DNA of 64,000 nt from an uncultured Lachnospiraceae bacterium (GTDB lineage: Bacteria > Bacillota > Clostridia > Lachnospirales > Lachnospiraceae), in assembly GCA_902489645.1 (NCBI GenBank), contig CABUAW010000005.1, positions 7,605-71,604 on the forward strand, written 5' to 3'. Made by a program: the position numbers and the translations under genes. This document shows, in pieces, positions 25,873 to 35,341 of this stretch. A model generated the notes under the pieces. It had not been told where the DNA came from and did no database searches. It was given only the letters and a program-made list of their open reading frames with translations. How positions within the stretch are numbered: the stretch's first letter is position 1; every line of letters starts with the position of its first letter.

Positions 25873-26649
25873 ATGGATTTTATGATTGCGTTCCACAGTG
25901 ATGTAGGAATAAAAAAGAATACAAATCAGGATTCACTGCTTGTAAAAGTAGCGCAGACAAACCTGGGGAAGGTTTGTCTGTGCGTCGTATGTGACGGTAT
26001 GGGCGGACTGGCTAAGGGAGAGCTGGCCAGCGCTACCGTCATACGTACTTTTGAAAACTGGTTTGAGAAAGATTTTCCTGCCATGCTTGAGCGGGGATTT
26101 GACCCGGAGGAGTTGAGACTTCAATGGGATAATATTGTTTTGGAGCAGAATCAGAAGATATCGGCCTATGCTTCAAGTCAGGGCACACGGATGGGAACGA
26201 CAATTACAAGCCTTTTAATTATTGACGGCCAATATTACATTATGAATGTCGGAGATTCCAGAGCCTATTTATTGACGGACCAATTGTATTTGCTTACCAA
26301 AGACCAGACGGTTGTTCAGTATCAGTTAGATATGGGAATGATTACGTGGGAAGAGGCTCTCGTACATCCCCAGAGGAATGTACTGCTTCAATGTGTTGGC
26401 GCTTCCGAAGTGGTCACACCGGATTTTTATAATGGTCCGGCGGAGCCGGAGGCCATGTTTGTTCTGTGCAGTGATGGATTTCGGCATGTCATTACGCCGG
26501 AAGAAATTTATGACAGGCTGAATCCGCAACTTCTTATAAATGAGCAGATGATGAAGGAAAATGCCGTATGGCTTACGGAACTTGATAAACAGCGGCAGGA
26601 AGTAGACAATATTTCCGTTGCTTTAGTAAGAACGTGTCAGGGAGGGTAA
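25873..26649 (+). CDS. PP2C-family serine/threonine protein phosphatase
   Basis: A 258-residue soluble phosphatase of the PstP/PrpC type that removes phosphate from Ser/Thr, presumably reversing the kinase encoded four bases downstream. Metal-binding motifs are complete: NTNQDS near residue 20, CDGMGG, GTTITS, VGDSRAYLL, TKDQTVV, LCSDGFR and VDNISVAL at the end. ATG 25873 is chosen because AGGTGGGG lies upstream; an in-frame GTG at 25861 is the longer alternative. There is no membrane anchor. It starts 17 bases after the FHA-protease gene, so phosphatase, reader and writer are in one transcription unit. Confidence 0.95.
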   Translation: MDFMIAFHSDVGIKKNTNQDSLLVKVAQTNLGKVCLCVVCDGMGGLAKGELASATVIRTFENWFEKDFPAMLERGFDPEELRLQWDNIVLEQNQKISAYASSQGTRMGTTITSLLIIDGQYYIMNVGDSRAYLLTDQLYLLTKDQTVVQYQLDMGMITWEEALVHPQRNVLLQCVGASEVVTPDFYNGPAEPEAMFVLCSDGFRHVITPEEIYDRLNPQLLINEQMMKENAVWLTELDKQRQEVDNISVALVRTCQGG

Positions 26650-26652
26650 GCA

Positions 26653-28464
26653 ATGCTGGAAATTGGTTCCGTTGTAGACGGTAAATATAAAGTACTTAAT
26701 AAAATCGGTCAGGGCGGTATGAGCGTTGTCTACCTGGCATTAAATGAACGGGCAAATAAGACATGGGCGATTAAGGAGGTTCGTAAGGACGGTGTTCAGG
26801 ACTTTGCAACGGTAAAGCAGGGGCTGATTGCCGAAACAAATATTCTTAAAAGCTTAAATCATAAATATTTGCCGAGTATTGTCGACGTAATTGATGATAA
26901 AGATACATTTATTATTGTTATGGACTATATTCAGGGAAAATCCCTGAAAGAATTGTTAAAAGAAAGTATGGAATACGAAGGCTTTCCGATGGCGGTCGAG
27001 GATGTTATTTCATGGGGAAAGCAGTTGTGCGAAGTTCTTTACTATCTACACACACGGGAACAGCCGATTATTTATCGGGATATGAAACCGTCAAATGTTA
27101 TGATTAAACCGGACGGGGAAATATCCTTGATTGATTTCGGTACGGCCCGTGTATTTAAAACCGGAAATACAGAGGATACCATATGTCTCGGTACTCCGGG
27201 CTATGCAGCGCCGGAACAGTATGGCGGCAATGGCCAGACGAGGCCGCAGACAGATATATACTGTCTGGGAGCGACGCTTCACCATTTGATTACGGGCCGG
27301 GACCCGGCGCCGACGCCTTTCAATTTCCCTCTGATTACCCAGTGCCGTCCGACGCTTCTGGATGAAACGCCCCGGGAGCTTCGAAATGCGGTGCTTGGTC
27401 TGGAAATGGTCATAAAAAAATGTACCCAGTATGAGATTAAGGACCGATACCAGTCCTGTGCGGAACTGAAATATGACCTGGAGCATTTGGAAGAACTGGG
27501 GTTGCCTTACAGGAAAAAGCTTAAACATAAGATGATGGCCTTTGGTGGCTGTGCGTTGCTGGCTGTGATTCTGGGCGGAGTTTCTCTGTTCGGTATGCTC
27601 ATGGAAAATCGCACAAAAACGAGCGGTTATGATTATTATATTGAAGCGGCCAAGACGGCGGCGTCAGGTAATAAACTGGAATTATATCAGAAGGCCATCG
27701 AGCTGAATCCGACCAGTGAAACAGCCTATTTGGAAATGTTAGAAGAAATGATTGCCACGGAGGGCTTTACAACCGAAGACGACGCATTGATGACTTCGGT
27801 GCTTTATTCCAAATATAACGGCAGGGATAAGGATAACAAAACGTATTTCCAGGCAAATCGCAGCGGTTATGTTTATTTCGCCTATGAACTGGGATGCGCC
27901 TATTACACGGCCGGCGACGGCAGCGGCGATAAGGCTTCGGCGGCCGGATGGTTCCAAATTGTCAATGAAGCGGATTTGGATTCAATGAATTTCGATATTG
28001 ACGGGGTATATGTGGACAAGACCCAGATGAAAGCCATGTCAGAAATTCTTGGCCGGATTTGTGATTACTATAAGAGCAACAGCATCGGTAAAGTCAATGA
28101 ACTTGGTATGGGCGAATACACCTATGGCGAATATTGGGATGACCTGATGGCCCTGCTGGACGGCGACGTGGCGGGCGACGCCAACGTTATGCTGGAATTG
28201 AAGCTTTATAATGAGATTGTCTATCAGATTTATACGCGGACCATTGAATTTAAAACGGAGGCCGGATTAAAGGCCGATGATTTAAACGAGGCCCTGGATA
28301 AAGTCTCAGCAAAACTTGAAAGGGTGGATTCAAGGTCCAACAGCATACCGCAGACTATCATGGGAATCGAAGAAGATATCGCCATGGCGCGGAAAAATAT
28401 TACGGCGGCCTATGCGTCAAACGCCGTCACAGGCAATTCAACTGGAGGAGGTAATGAATCATGA
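26653..28464 (+). CDS. PknB-like transmembrane serine/threonine kinase with extracellular helical domain
   Basis: A cytosolic Hanks-type kinase domain (about residues 10-275) followed by one membrane helix (294-316) and about 290 extracellular residues. The Gly loop is GQGGMSVVY, the ATP lysine is K41 (AIKEV), the catalytic loop is YRDMKPSN (141-148, Tyr instead of His), the metal motif DFG is at 161-163, and the activation/P+1 segment is GTPGYAAPEQY. All catalytic residues are present, so it should be active. The outer part has no PASTA repeats; it shows a TPR-like unit (KLELYQKAIELNPTSETAYL) and helices, so a different sensing mode is likely. It overlaps the next gene by ATGA. Confidence 0.95.
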   Translation: MLEIGSVVDGKYKVLNKIGQGGMSVVYLALNERANKTWAIKEVRKDGVQDFATVKQGLIAETNILKSLNHKYLPSIVDVIDDKDTFIIVMDYIQGKSLKELLKESMEYEGFPMAVEDVISWGKQLCEVLYYLHTREQPIIYRDMKPSNVMIKPDGEISLIDFGTARVFKTGNTEDTICLGTPGYAAPEQYGGNGQTRPQTDIYCLGATLHHLITGRDPAPTPFNFPLITQCRPTLLDETPRELRNAVLGLEMVIKKCTQYEIKDRYQSCAELKYDLEHLEELGLPYRKKLKHKMMAFGGCALLAVILGGVSLFGMLMENRTKTSGYDYYIEAAKTAASGNKLELYQKAIELNPTSETAYLEMLEEMIATEGFTTEDDALMTSVLYSKYNGRDKDNKTYFQANRSGYVYFAYELGCAYYTAGDGSGDKASAAGWFQIVNEADLDSMNFDIDGVYVDKTQMKAMSEILGRICDYYKSNSIGKVNELGMGEYTYGEYWDDLMALLDGDVAGDANVMLELKLYNEIVYQIYTRTIEFKTEAGLKADDLNEALDKVSAKLERVDSRSNSIPQTIMGIEEDIAMARKNITAAYASNAVTGNSTGGGNES

Positions 28465-29039
28465 GTACTCAAAACTTTGAACAGTTGATGAATATGTATG
28501 GCAATATTAAGTTTTTCTGCGGCATTGCGGCGATTGTCTTTTTGCTGATTGCCATCGCCCTGTTTTTCCTTCTGAAAATTCCTTCCGTGTTCAGTGAACT
28601 GACCGGACGGGGAGCAAAGAAGGCTATTGAAGAAATGATGGCGGAAAATGACAGCGGCGGTCTGTCTGCTTCGCGGAAAATCGGCGATGATGGCCGCAGA
28701 CATAAAAGGAAAAATATGGGTACGTCAAGGCTCAGAAAAAATACGGGACGGATGACCGGAAATTTAAATACGGGACGAATGACCGGGAATCTGAATACGG
28801 GTCAGTTTGATTCAACGGCGCAGGCATTTCAGCCGGAGCCGGAGCCGCAGCCGGCAGTCCGGCCAGCGGCCCAACCGGTGATTCAACCCGTACAGGAGGT
28901 CGGCGAGACTTCGGTACTCGATAGCGGCGCCAATGAGACTTCGGTGCTTGACACCGGTTTAAACGAGACAACCGTGATGCCGTCGGGATTTGTTATTCTG
29001 CGCAGCATCGTGGAAATACATACCGACGAGGTGATATAG
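28461..29039 (+). CDS. Small membrane protein with three ETSVL/ETTVM motifs
   Basis: A 192-residue protein of no family known to me. One membrane helix (about 18-40) is followed by a strongly basic cytosolic region (RRHKRKNM near 79-86), two copies of TGRMTGNLN, a Pro/Glu/Gln-rich linker (125-145), and three near-repeats with a ten-residue period: GETSVL (148-153), NETSVL (158-163) and NETTVM (168-173). The same motif occurs twice beside the FHA domain of the protein encoded at 24098. Basic residues after the helix place the tail in the cytosol, where the kinase domain is. It is therefore a good candidate kinase substrate and FHA docking partner. This is inference from motif sharing and topology. 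It is translationally coupled to the kinase gene. Confidence 0.8.
   Translation: MSTQNFEQLMNMYGNIKFFCGIAAIVFLLIAIALFFLLKIPSVFSELTGRGAKKAIEEMMAENDSGGLSASRKIGDDGRRHKRKNMGTSRLRKNTGRMTGNLNTGRMTGNLNTGQFDSTAQAFQPEPEPQPAVRPAAQPVIQPVQEVGETSVLDSGANETSVLDTGLNETTVMPSGFVILRSIVEIHTDEVI
28740..28801 (+). repeat. 27-bp tandem repeat, two units plus partial third
   Basis: Units at 28740-28766 and 28767-28793, plus eight bases of a third, encode NTGRMTGNL repeats in the small membrane protein. The copies differ at several positions, including silent changes, so the duplication is not very recent. Confidence 0.75.
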
Positions 29040-29079
29040 ATGAAACATATGAAAAAAGTCAAAGAAAGGGGAAAGGCTT

Positions 29080-32000
29080 ATGGAAAAGTCAAAAAGACGG
29101 CTCAGGGATAGAGCATTAGCCGGATTTCTGGCGTTGCTGCTGGTCGTTGGTTCCGTCTTTACCGGAAATGTTTCCACATTAAATGTCTATGCGGAAGAAA
29201 CGACGCCGACAGAGACAACGCCGGTGGAAACGGCGCAGAAGTATACCATTAATGTGACAATGCCGGGAAAAAAAGGGAATGTCAGTTGGGGAAATCCGCA
29301 GATAACTATATATAAAGATAGGGAAAATCTCGATACTATAGAACTGACAGAGGATAGTTCGTCAGGAAATTTAACCGGAACGGTAAATATTACAAAAGAT
29401 GACACTGCTGAATATACCTATTTTGTGGAATGTGATAACTATAATTTAAGTGACAACACAGGAACGTTGTCATTAGATAGCGAGAATTCAACGCTGAATG
29501 TTATTGTTGGTTCGGCAGTACCTAACTATGAGATTAATATATCCGGCAGCAGTCAAGTGAAAGTGGATGAAAGTGTCAGCTATTCACTTGTGGGAACGAA
29601 TATAGAGACCTGGGCAGCCGCTTTGGACGTTACATGGTCGGTGCCAGCCGGTAGGGACTTTGTTCAGATTGAGTCTCAAACCAACGAAGAGTGTATGCTG
29701 AAGGGCCTGAAAGAAGGATTTGCTACGCTCCAGGTGCAGGTCGGCGAGGAAACAAAAACAGTATACATTGCAGTGCATAAAAAAGAAATCAGTAACCTGT
29801 CGATAGCTTGTGCGCCAGAAACAGCTTCGGCATACGAAAATGTAACCATTACTGTATCCGGTGTGCCGGTTGGTGAAGAGGTTCGATTAATTATTGATGA
29901 TATTGAAGAAGACAAGACTGCAGATAATAGCGGAAATGTAACCTTTACATGGACACCAAGTGATGGCAATCCACATACAATTCGGGCCGAAATTGTCAAT
30001 AGTGAAAGGTATACTGGGACAAAAAGCATAGAATATACAGCGAATAAACTGGACCAGGCATTTTCCATTGAACCAGTTAAAGATGAAGAAGACGAGACCG
30101 TTGTTGTTACATATGGCGACAGTGAAACGCATATTGCAAACGTCCAAAATGGCTCTGATGGTATCCAAAGTAGTTCGGATGATTATGGATATTCAGCCAA
30201 AGTATACGCTGTGGATGGCGATGGCAATAAGACAGATACACTGTCGGAGGCCGCAGAGGTTTCCGTCGATGCTTCCACCGGTGAGATTACACTGACGCCG
30301 AAGGCGGCCGGTAAAGTTTACGTGGAAATCACGAAGAATGGCAATGAGGTTTATAACAGTGTTTCCGAAGGCTTTGTTTTTGAAATTCAGAAGAAAGAGC
30401 TGACAGTTTCTGCAGTTACTGCGGAAAATAAGGTTTATGACGGCAATACGTCCGTGAAGGTTACGGCAAATCTGGCGGGAATTCTTCAAACAGATACTGA
30501 GGTTTCAGAAACGATTCCTGGAACCGGAACAACTGAAAATGCCAATGCAGGTGAGGATAAGGCGATTGTTTCTACAACAATTCATCTTCCGGATACGGGT
30601 TATGAAAATTATACCCTGAAAGAGGGCGATATTTCAAAGATTGATGAAGTAACGGCGACCGTAACAATTTCAAAAGCGCCTTTGACGGTGCGTATCCCGA
30701 ATGCTCAACGAGTTTTCCGGGAGGATAATACGGCAGTTATTTCAACAGTAGAAGCTGGCATGACATTTAAAGGCTTTGTCAATGGCGAAGATAAAGAGGT
30801 ACTTGAAGGCCGTACGAGGCCGTCAGTATCTGTGAGTGTCAGCCCTACAGGAGGTGTAATCGGCCTTAATTCAGAGGCAATTACAGCCGACCTTGAAAAA
30901 GCCAATAACGACAGCAGCGCGCCAATCAACTACATCTATGTGTCTTCCGTAGATGCTGTGGGGAACTATTCTACGGTTCCGGCGACCAGTAACCTGACGA
31001 TTACAAAAGAATCCATTGACAGCTTTACGGATTATGTATCCGTGGGCGGCACGAATGTTTATCAGCAGCCGGATGAGAATGGAGAAGGAACGAAGAACGT
31101 ATATTATGGCTACAGCGCACAGGCAGTTTTTGGCATTTCCGACAATACGGGCGTATATACGATATTGAGAGACGTGACCGGTATAGATGAGGTTGATGGC
31201 GGGAAGCTTGGAACCGATGTGACGTCTGCAGGCGTGGTATTATCGGAAGATGAAGAAAAACAGCTTTCGATGGGAGATATCACGAAGACCTTCTATCTGA
31301 CGAATGAAGACGGCGCTATTTATTCGGGTACTTTTACAATTACTTTTAAGGCGGATTCGACAGTACCTCAGGTTGCATTGACCGTGGAAGACGGTACGCC
31401 GACAATAAATAAGCTGGCCGAAAAGATTACTTTTGGTATTTTTAAGAATAAGCAGACGGCCGTCAGCGTTACGGTCACAGACCCGGAGGATACGGCGGTT
31501 TCGGGAATTCGAAGCTGGCAGTATGCACTGTATGATTGCAGTGAGGATGACGGAACGGTTTATGAGGATTATAAAGAAAAACTGACATTTGTTGAAGCTC
31601 CGTCAAACGGCATCGTCAATGCGCCGGGCGAAGCGTCTGAAATGCCGAAGAAATATATTTTATTTATTAAAGCGACGGATAACGTTGGCAATCAGATTAT
31701 CTATGCCAGCAATGGTATGATTTTTGAGTGTTCAGTCATTGAAACCATCGATATTTATCACGGCGAGGGAGTCCGGAGCTACAATTATGTAAATAGCAAT
31801 CAGACATTGACAATTACGGCTGAGGATAAAGATGAAAGCAATATTTATTCCGGTGTTTCGAGAATCGATTATGCCATCAGCCTGGACGGTGAAAAAACAA
31901 CCTATTCCTATTTGACAACGGAAGAGGGAGCGGTCCCGGATACGGCCGATTTGAGCGAATACAGGGAAGCGACAGTCGTTGATGAAGAGAATCAGAAGCC

Positions 32001-35000
32001 GGTTGTCCGTGTGGATGATAATACAAGTGCAGTGATTGCGGTAACGGCGACGGCGAAAGATTTTGCGGGCAATGAAATTCAACCGGAAAATGCCTTTACA
32101 CATTCTTTTGTGATTGATAAGCTGTCTCCGGTCATCGAAAATGTGGTAACTTCTAATGCAAGTGTGCAGAATGGCAAGTATTATAATAAAGATGTCGTAT
32201 TGACGACGACGATTACGGAGCGATTTATAGACATTGATAATGCTTTGAAGTATACAATTAATGGTGAAACCGTATCTCTGTCCGAGTTAAGGACACGGCC
32301 GGCCGATTTTGGTATCAGCAGTATTGTTGTGGACGAAGGCGCAGCCGAAGAAAAACGCACGGACACATCCAAATCGGTTGTGACGATTGTTTTCCATCAG
32401 GACGATGTTTATTCTGTGAATGTGTCTGTGACAGATAAGGCCGGAAATTCGGATACGAAATCCGTTCCGGAGTTTGTTGTTGACCAGACGGCGCCGGTTG
32501 TTGATATCACCTATTACAGCTATGGTACGGGAACCACCTTTACGGCGGGAACACAGGCGGATGCGCCGGCTTATCTGAATATGGATTACAGTTCTTTCAA
32601 AGCGGTCGTTTCTGTGGATGAATTGAACTTTGCCGCGGAGGATGACACATTAACCTCTGAATTAACGATAACTGCAAAGGATTCCGGAAACAGTAATATT
32701 TTAGGTGACTTTATTGCCGGACATCAGACGGCTTCGGCCAAGGCTTCCTCCTGGAGCAAAGCTTCCGGAAATATGAATCAGTATGAGATTTCCGCAGTTG
32801 AGGATGCAAATTACAGTTTTGCCTTTGAATATACGGATTTGGCCGGAAATAAAGCCGTTGCGAATGTGGGATATGTGACGCTGGATACGACAGCGCCGTC
32901 AGGAAGCATTACGGCGGACGGCCTTGTGAATGACACAACGACAACGAAAACATGGTTTGAGTCCCTGATTAGCAAGATTACCTTTGGCTTATTTGGTAAA
33001 GACGGTCTGGGAGCAACGATGGAAAGCTCCGATGTGACTTCCGGCGTGGCTTCTACTCAGTATCTGACCTCAACGGAATTGTTTAGTGCGTCGGCACTGG
33101 CAAAACGTACGGACTGGAAGGATTACACAGGCCGAATCAGCCTGGCCGCAAACCAGAATGTCATCGTTTATGAGAAGATTACGGATAAAGCCGGAAATAC
33201 CAGCTATTTTAGTACGGAAAATCTGGTGGCGGACAATGTGAATCCGGCGCCGGTAGTGACGATTACACCGTCAAGCCCTGCCTGGGGAAAGGGTGTTTAC
33301 AGTGCGGGGGATAATCCTGGATTTGATATTTCCGTAACCGACCCGACAGCAAACGGCGCTTATTCCGGACTGAAAGAAATTACTTATAAGATTGTCAATG
33401 GAACGACGGGTTATGTTGAATCCGGTACATTGGCATCCATTAGCCGCACGTCCCATCAGCAGACATGGACGGGCCATGTAGCCATCAATCCGACGGCCTT
33501 TTACAGTAATGACGTTCAGGTGACTGTGTCAGCTTCTGACTGGTCAACGAATCCGGCGACATCGGAAACAAAACAGATAAAGGTAGATAATGAAAATCCG
33601 GTGGTATCTTTCAGCTTCGATACGTTGAATGTTTTGAATGGAAAATATTATAATACGACAAAAACATTGACAATTACGGTCAATGAACGTAACTTTGACC
33701 AGTCTTATGAGCCGACAGTGACAGCTACGAATGGAAGCGGTTACAGTTTCAGCGGCTGGTCTGTGAATGGCGAAGTGGCTACCGGAACAGTAACATTCAG
33801 CGGTGACGGCGATTATTCCGTAACCTATGATTGTTATGATTTGGCAGGCAATAAGTCCAATACGGAAACATTGTCTGAAATTACGATTGATAAGACAAAT
33901 CCTGTAATTTCCGTAAGCTATGATAATAATAACGCACGAAACGGCAATTATTATAACGCTTCACGGACGGCGACGATTACGATTACGGAGCATAATTTCA
34001 ATGCAGCGAATGTTTCGGTACAGACAACCGCCAACGGCGCTTCTGCACCGGGTGTGAGCGGATGGAGTACAAGCGGTGACCGCCATACGGCAACAGTGAC
34101 CTTCGGCGGCGATGCAGACTATACCTTTGATATCAGCTATACGGATTTGGCCGGAAATGCGGCGGCAGATTATGCTCAGGACAGCTTCACAGTTGACCTG
34201 ACAAATCCGGAGGTTGAAATTACCGGCGTGGCCAATAAATCAGCCAATAAGGGTACGGTAGAACCGGTGATTACCCTGTCAGATACGAATTATGACACGC
34301 AGGGCATCACGATTACTTTGGTTGGCAGCGAGCGGGGCCGGGTTGATATTTCCAATATGATTACGACGGCCACCACCGCAAACGGTCAGATTATCACATT
34401 CCTGAATTTTGGCGAAGGAATGGATGATATCTACACATTGACAGCCGAAGCCGTAGATAAGGCCGGAAATGAAACGACAAAGAGTATCACCTTCTCTGTC
34501 AACAGAGATGGTTCGACCTACATTATTAACAGTTCAACGAAAGAATTGCTGCAGAAAGGCTATACCAACAGTCCAAAAGATATTGTCATTCAGGAAATCA
34601 ATGTAGATACATTGAAATTTATCGAATTGACATATTCGAAGGATGGCAAGGTTGTCAAACTGGTAGAAGGTAAGGACTACACGGTGGAAGTCAGCCAGAC
34701 AGAAGGCCAGTGGAAGATGTATACCTATACCATTAAGGCATCCTGCTTTGAAGATGAAGGCCAGTACGTCATCAATATTTATTCTGAGGATGAGGCGGAA
34801 AATGCAACAACGAATAAAGCCAAACAGACAAGTATTGAGTTTGTCGTAGATAAGACAGCGCCTACAATTGTTATTTCCAACCTGGAAGACGGCGGCCGTT
34901 ATAAAGAAGAAAGCCATGAATTCACATTAAGTGTTAAGGATAATACATCTTTGGCTTATGTGGAATATTATCTGGACGGCAAACTTGTCAAGGTATACGA

Positions 35001-35277
35001 AGGCGATGAGCTTCTCGCAGAAGACGGCATCATTAAGATTAATCTTGGCAGCGCCGGTTCCTATCAGACGGTACAGATTAAGGCTTATGACGCGGCCGGC
35101 AATGAAATCGCCTCCGATGAATACAGTGTTCTGGTAACATCCAGTGCATGGATTCAGTTCTATATGAACAAACCGTTGTTCTACGGAGTCATTGTGGTTA
35201 TTATTGCGGTTCTGGCTTTACTGATTTTCTTTATTGGAAAGCGAAGAAAAGATGATGACGAAAAGAAACGGGCATAA
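29080..35277 (+). CDS. Giant Ig-repeat surface protein, C-terminally membrane-anchored
   Basis: A 2065-residue protein with a signal peptide (1 to about 38, ending VYA) and a C-terminal membrane helix (about 2033-2053) followed by a charged tail (KRRKDDDEKKRA). There is no LPXTG, so it is held by the helix, not by sortase. The outer region is a series of beta-sandwich repeats: an early Ig-like segment (about 150-245), an MBG/YDG-like segment (KVYDGNTSVKV near 450), and from about 750 to 2000 repeated modules containing D-AGN, TITVNERNFD, TITITEHNF and VVDQTAPV or VIDKLSPV type turns, as in bacterial Ig-like domains. There is no enzyme motif. Together with the kinases it could be an extended stalk, adhesin or cell-wall-spanning sensor. 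Confidence 0.88.
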   Translation: MEKSKRRLRDRALAGFLALLLVVGSVFTGNVSTLNVYAEETTPTETTPVETAQKYTINVTMPGKKGNVSWGNPQITIYKDRENLDTIELTEDSSSGNLTGTVNITKDDTAEYTYFVECDNYNLSDNTGTLSLDSENSTLNVIVGSAVPNYEINISGSSQVKVDESVSYSLVGTNIETWAAALDVTWSVPAGRDFVQIESQTNEECMLKGLKEGFATLQVQVGEETKTVYIAVHKKEISNLSIACAPETASAYENVTITVSGVPVGEEVRLIIDDIEEDKTADNSGNVTFTWTPSDGNPHTIRAEIVNSERYTGTKSIEYTANKLDQAFSIEPVKDEEDETVVVTYGDSETHIANVQNGSDGIQSSSDDYGYSAKVYAVDGDGNKTDTLSEAAEVSVDASTGEITLTPKAAGKVYVEITKNGNEVYNSVSEGFVFEIQKKELTVSAVTAENKVYDGNTSVKVTANLAGILQTDTEVSETIPGTGTTENANAGEDKAIVSTTIHLPDTGYENYTLKEGDISKIDEVTATVTISKAPLTVRIPNAQRVFREDNTAVISTVEAGMTFKGFVNGEDKEVLEGRTRPSVSVSVSPTGGVIGLNSEAITADLEKANNDSSAPINYIYVSSVDAVGNYSTVPATSNLTITKESIDSFTDYVSVGGTNVYQQPDENGEGTKNVYYGYSAQAVFGISDNTGVYTILRDVTGIDEVDGGKLGTDVTSAGVVLSEDEEKQLSMGDITKTFYLTNEDGAIYSGTFTITFKADSTVPQVALTVEDGTPTINKLAEKITFGIFKNKQTAVSVTVTDPEDTAVSGIRSWQYALYDCSEDDGTVYEDYKEKLTFVEAPSNGIVNAPGEASEMPKKYILFIKATDNVGNQIIYASNGMIFECSVIETIDIYHGEGVRSYNYVNSNQTLTITAEDKDESNIYSGVSRIDYAISLDGEKTTYSYLTTEEGAVPDTADLSEYREATVVDEENQKPVVRVDDNTSAVIAVTATAKDFAGNEIQPENAFTHSFVIDKLSPVIENVVTSNASVQNGKYYNKDVVLTTTITERFIDIDNALKYTINGETVSLSELRTRPADFGISSIVVDEGAAEEKRTDTSKSVVTIVFHQDDVYSVNVSVTDKAGNSDTKSVPEFVVDQTAPVVDITYYSYGTGTTFTAGTQADAPAYLNMDYSSFKAVVSVDELNFAAEDDTLTSELTITAKDSGNSNILGDFIAGHQTASAKASSWSKASGNMNQYEISAVEDANYSFAFEYTDLAGNKAVANVGYVTLDTTAPSGSITADGLVNDTTTTKTWFESLISKITFGLFGKDGLGATMESSDVTSGVASTQYLTSTELFSASALAKRTDWKDYTGRISLAANQNVIVYEKITDKAGNTSYFSTENLVADNVNPAPVVTITPSSPAWGKGVYSAGDNPGFDISVTDPTANGAYSGLKEITYKIVNGTTGYVESGTLASISRTSHQQTWTGHVAINPTAFYSNDVQVTVSASDWSTNPATSETKQIKVDNENPVVSFSFDTLNVLNGKYYNTTKTLTITVNERNFDQSYEPTVTATNGSGYSFSGWSVNGEVATGTVTFSGDGDYSVTYDCYDLAGNKSNTETLSEITIDKTNPVISVSYDNNNARNGNYYNASRTATITITEHNFNAANVSVQTTANGASAPGVSGWSTSGDRHTATVTFGGDADYTFDISYTDLAGNAAADYAQDSFTVDLTNPEVEITGVANKSANKGTVEPVITLSDTNYDTQGITITLVGSERGRVDISNMITTATTANGQIITFLNFGEGMDDIYTLTAEAVDKAGNETTKSITFSVNRDGSTYIINSSTKELLQKGYTNSPKDIVIQEINVDTLKFIELTYSKDGKVVKLVEGKDYTVEVSQTEGQWKMYTYTIKASCFEDEGQYVINIYSEDEAENATTNKAKQTSIEFVVDKTAPTIVISNLEDGGRYKEESHEFTLSVKDNTSLAYVEYYLDGKLVKVYEGDELLAEDGIIKINLGSAGSYQTVQIKAYDAAGNEIASDEYSVLVTSSAWIQFYMNKPLFYGVIVVIIAVLALLIFFIGKRRKDDDEKKRA

Positions 35278-35286
35278 TTAATCTAT

Positions 35287-35315
35287 GGGCTGCTGCTGTG
35301 TGCGGCAGCCCTTTT
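35287..35315 (+). terminator. Terminator between giant surface protein and second kinase gene
   Basis: GGGCTGC (35287-35293) pairs with GCAGCCC (35305-35311) around an 11-base loop, followed by TTTT. It lies ten bases after the giant gene's stop and 27 bases before the second kinase start, so the downstream genes depend on read-through or an unseen promoter. Confidence 0.65.
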
Positions 35316-35341
35316 CCTGTCTGTAAAGGAAGGAGGATGAC

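Noticed and set aside
29080..35277. Sortase-anchored adhesin
   Set aside because: There is no LPXTG-like motif before the C-terminal helix, and no sortase gene is in the window.
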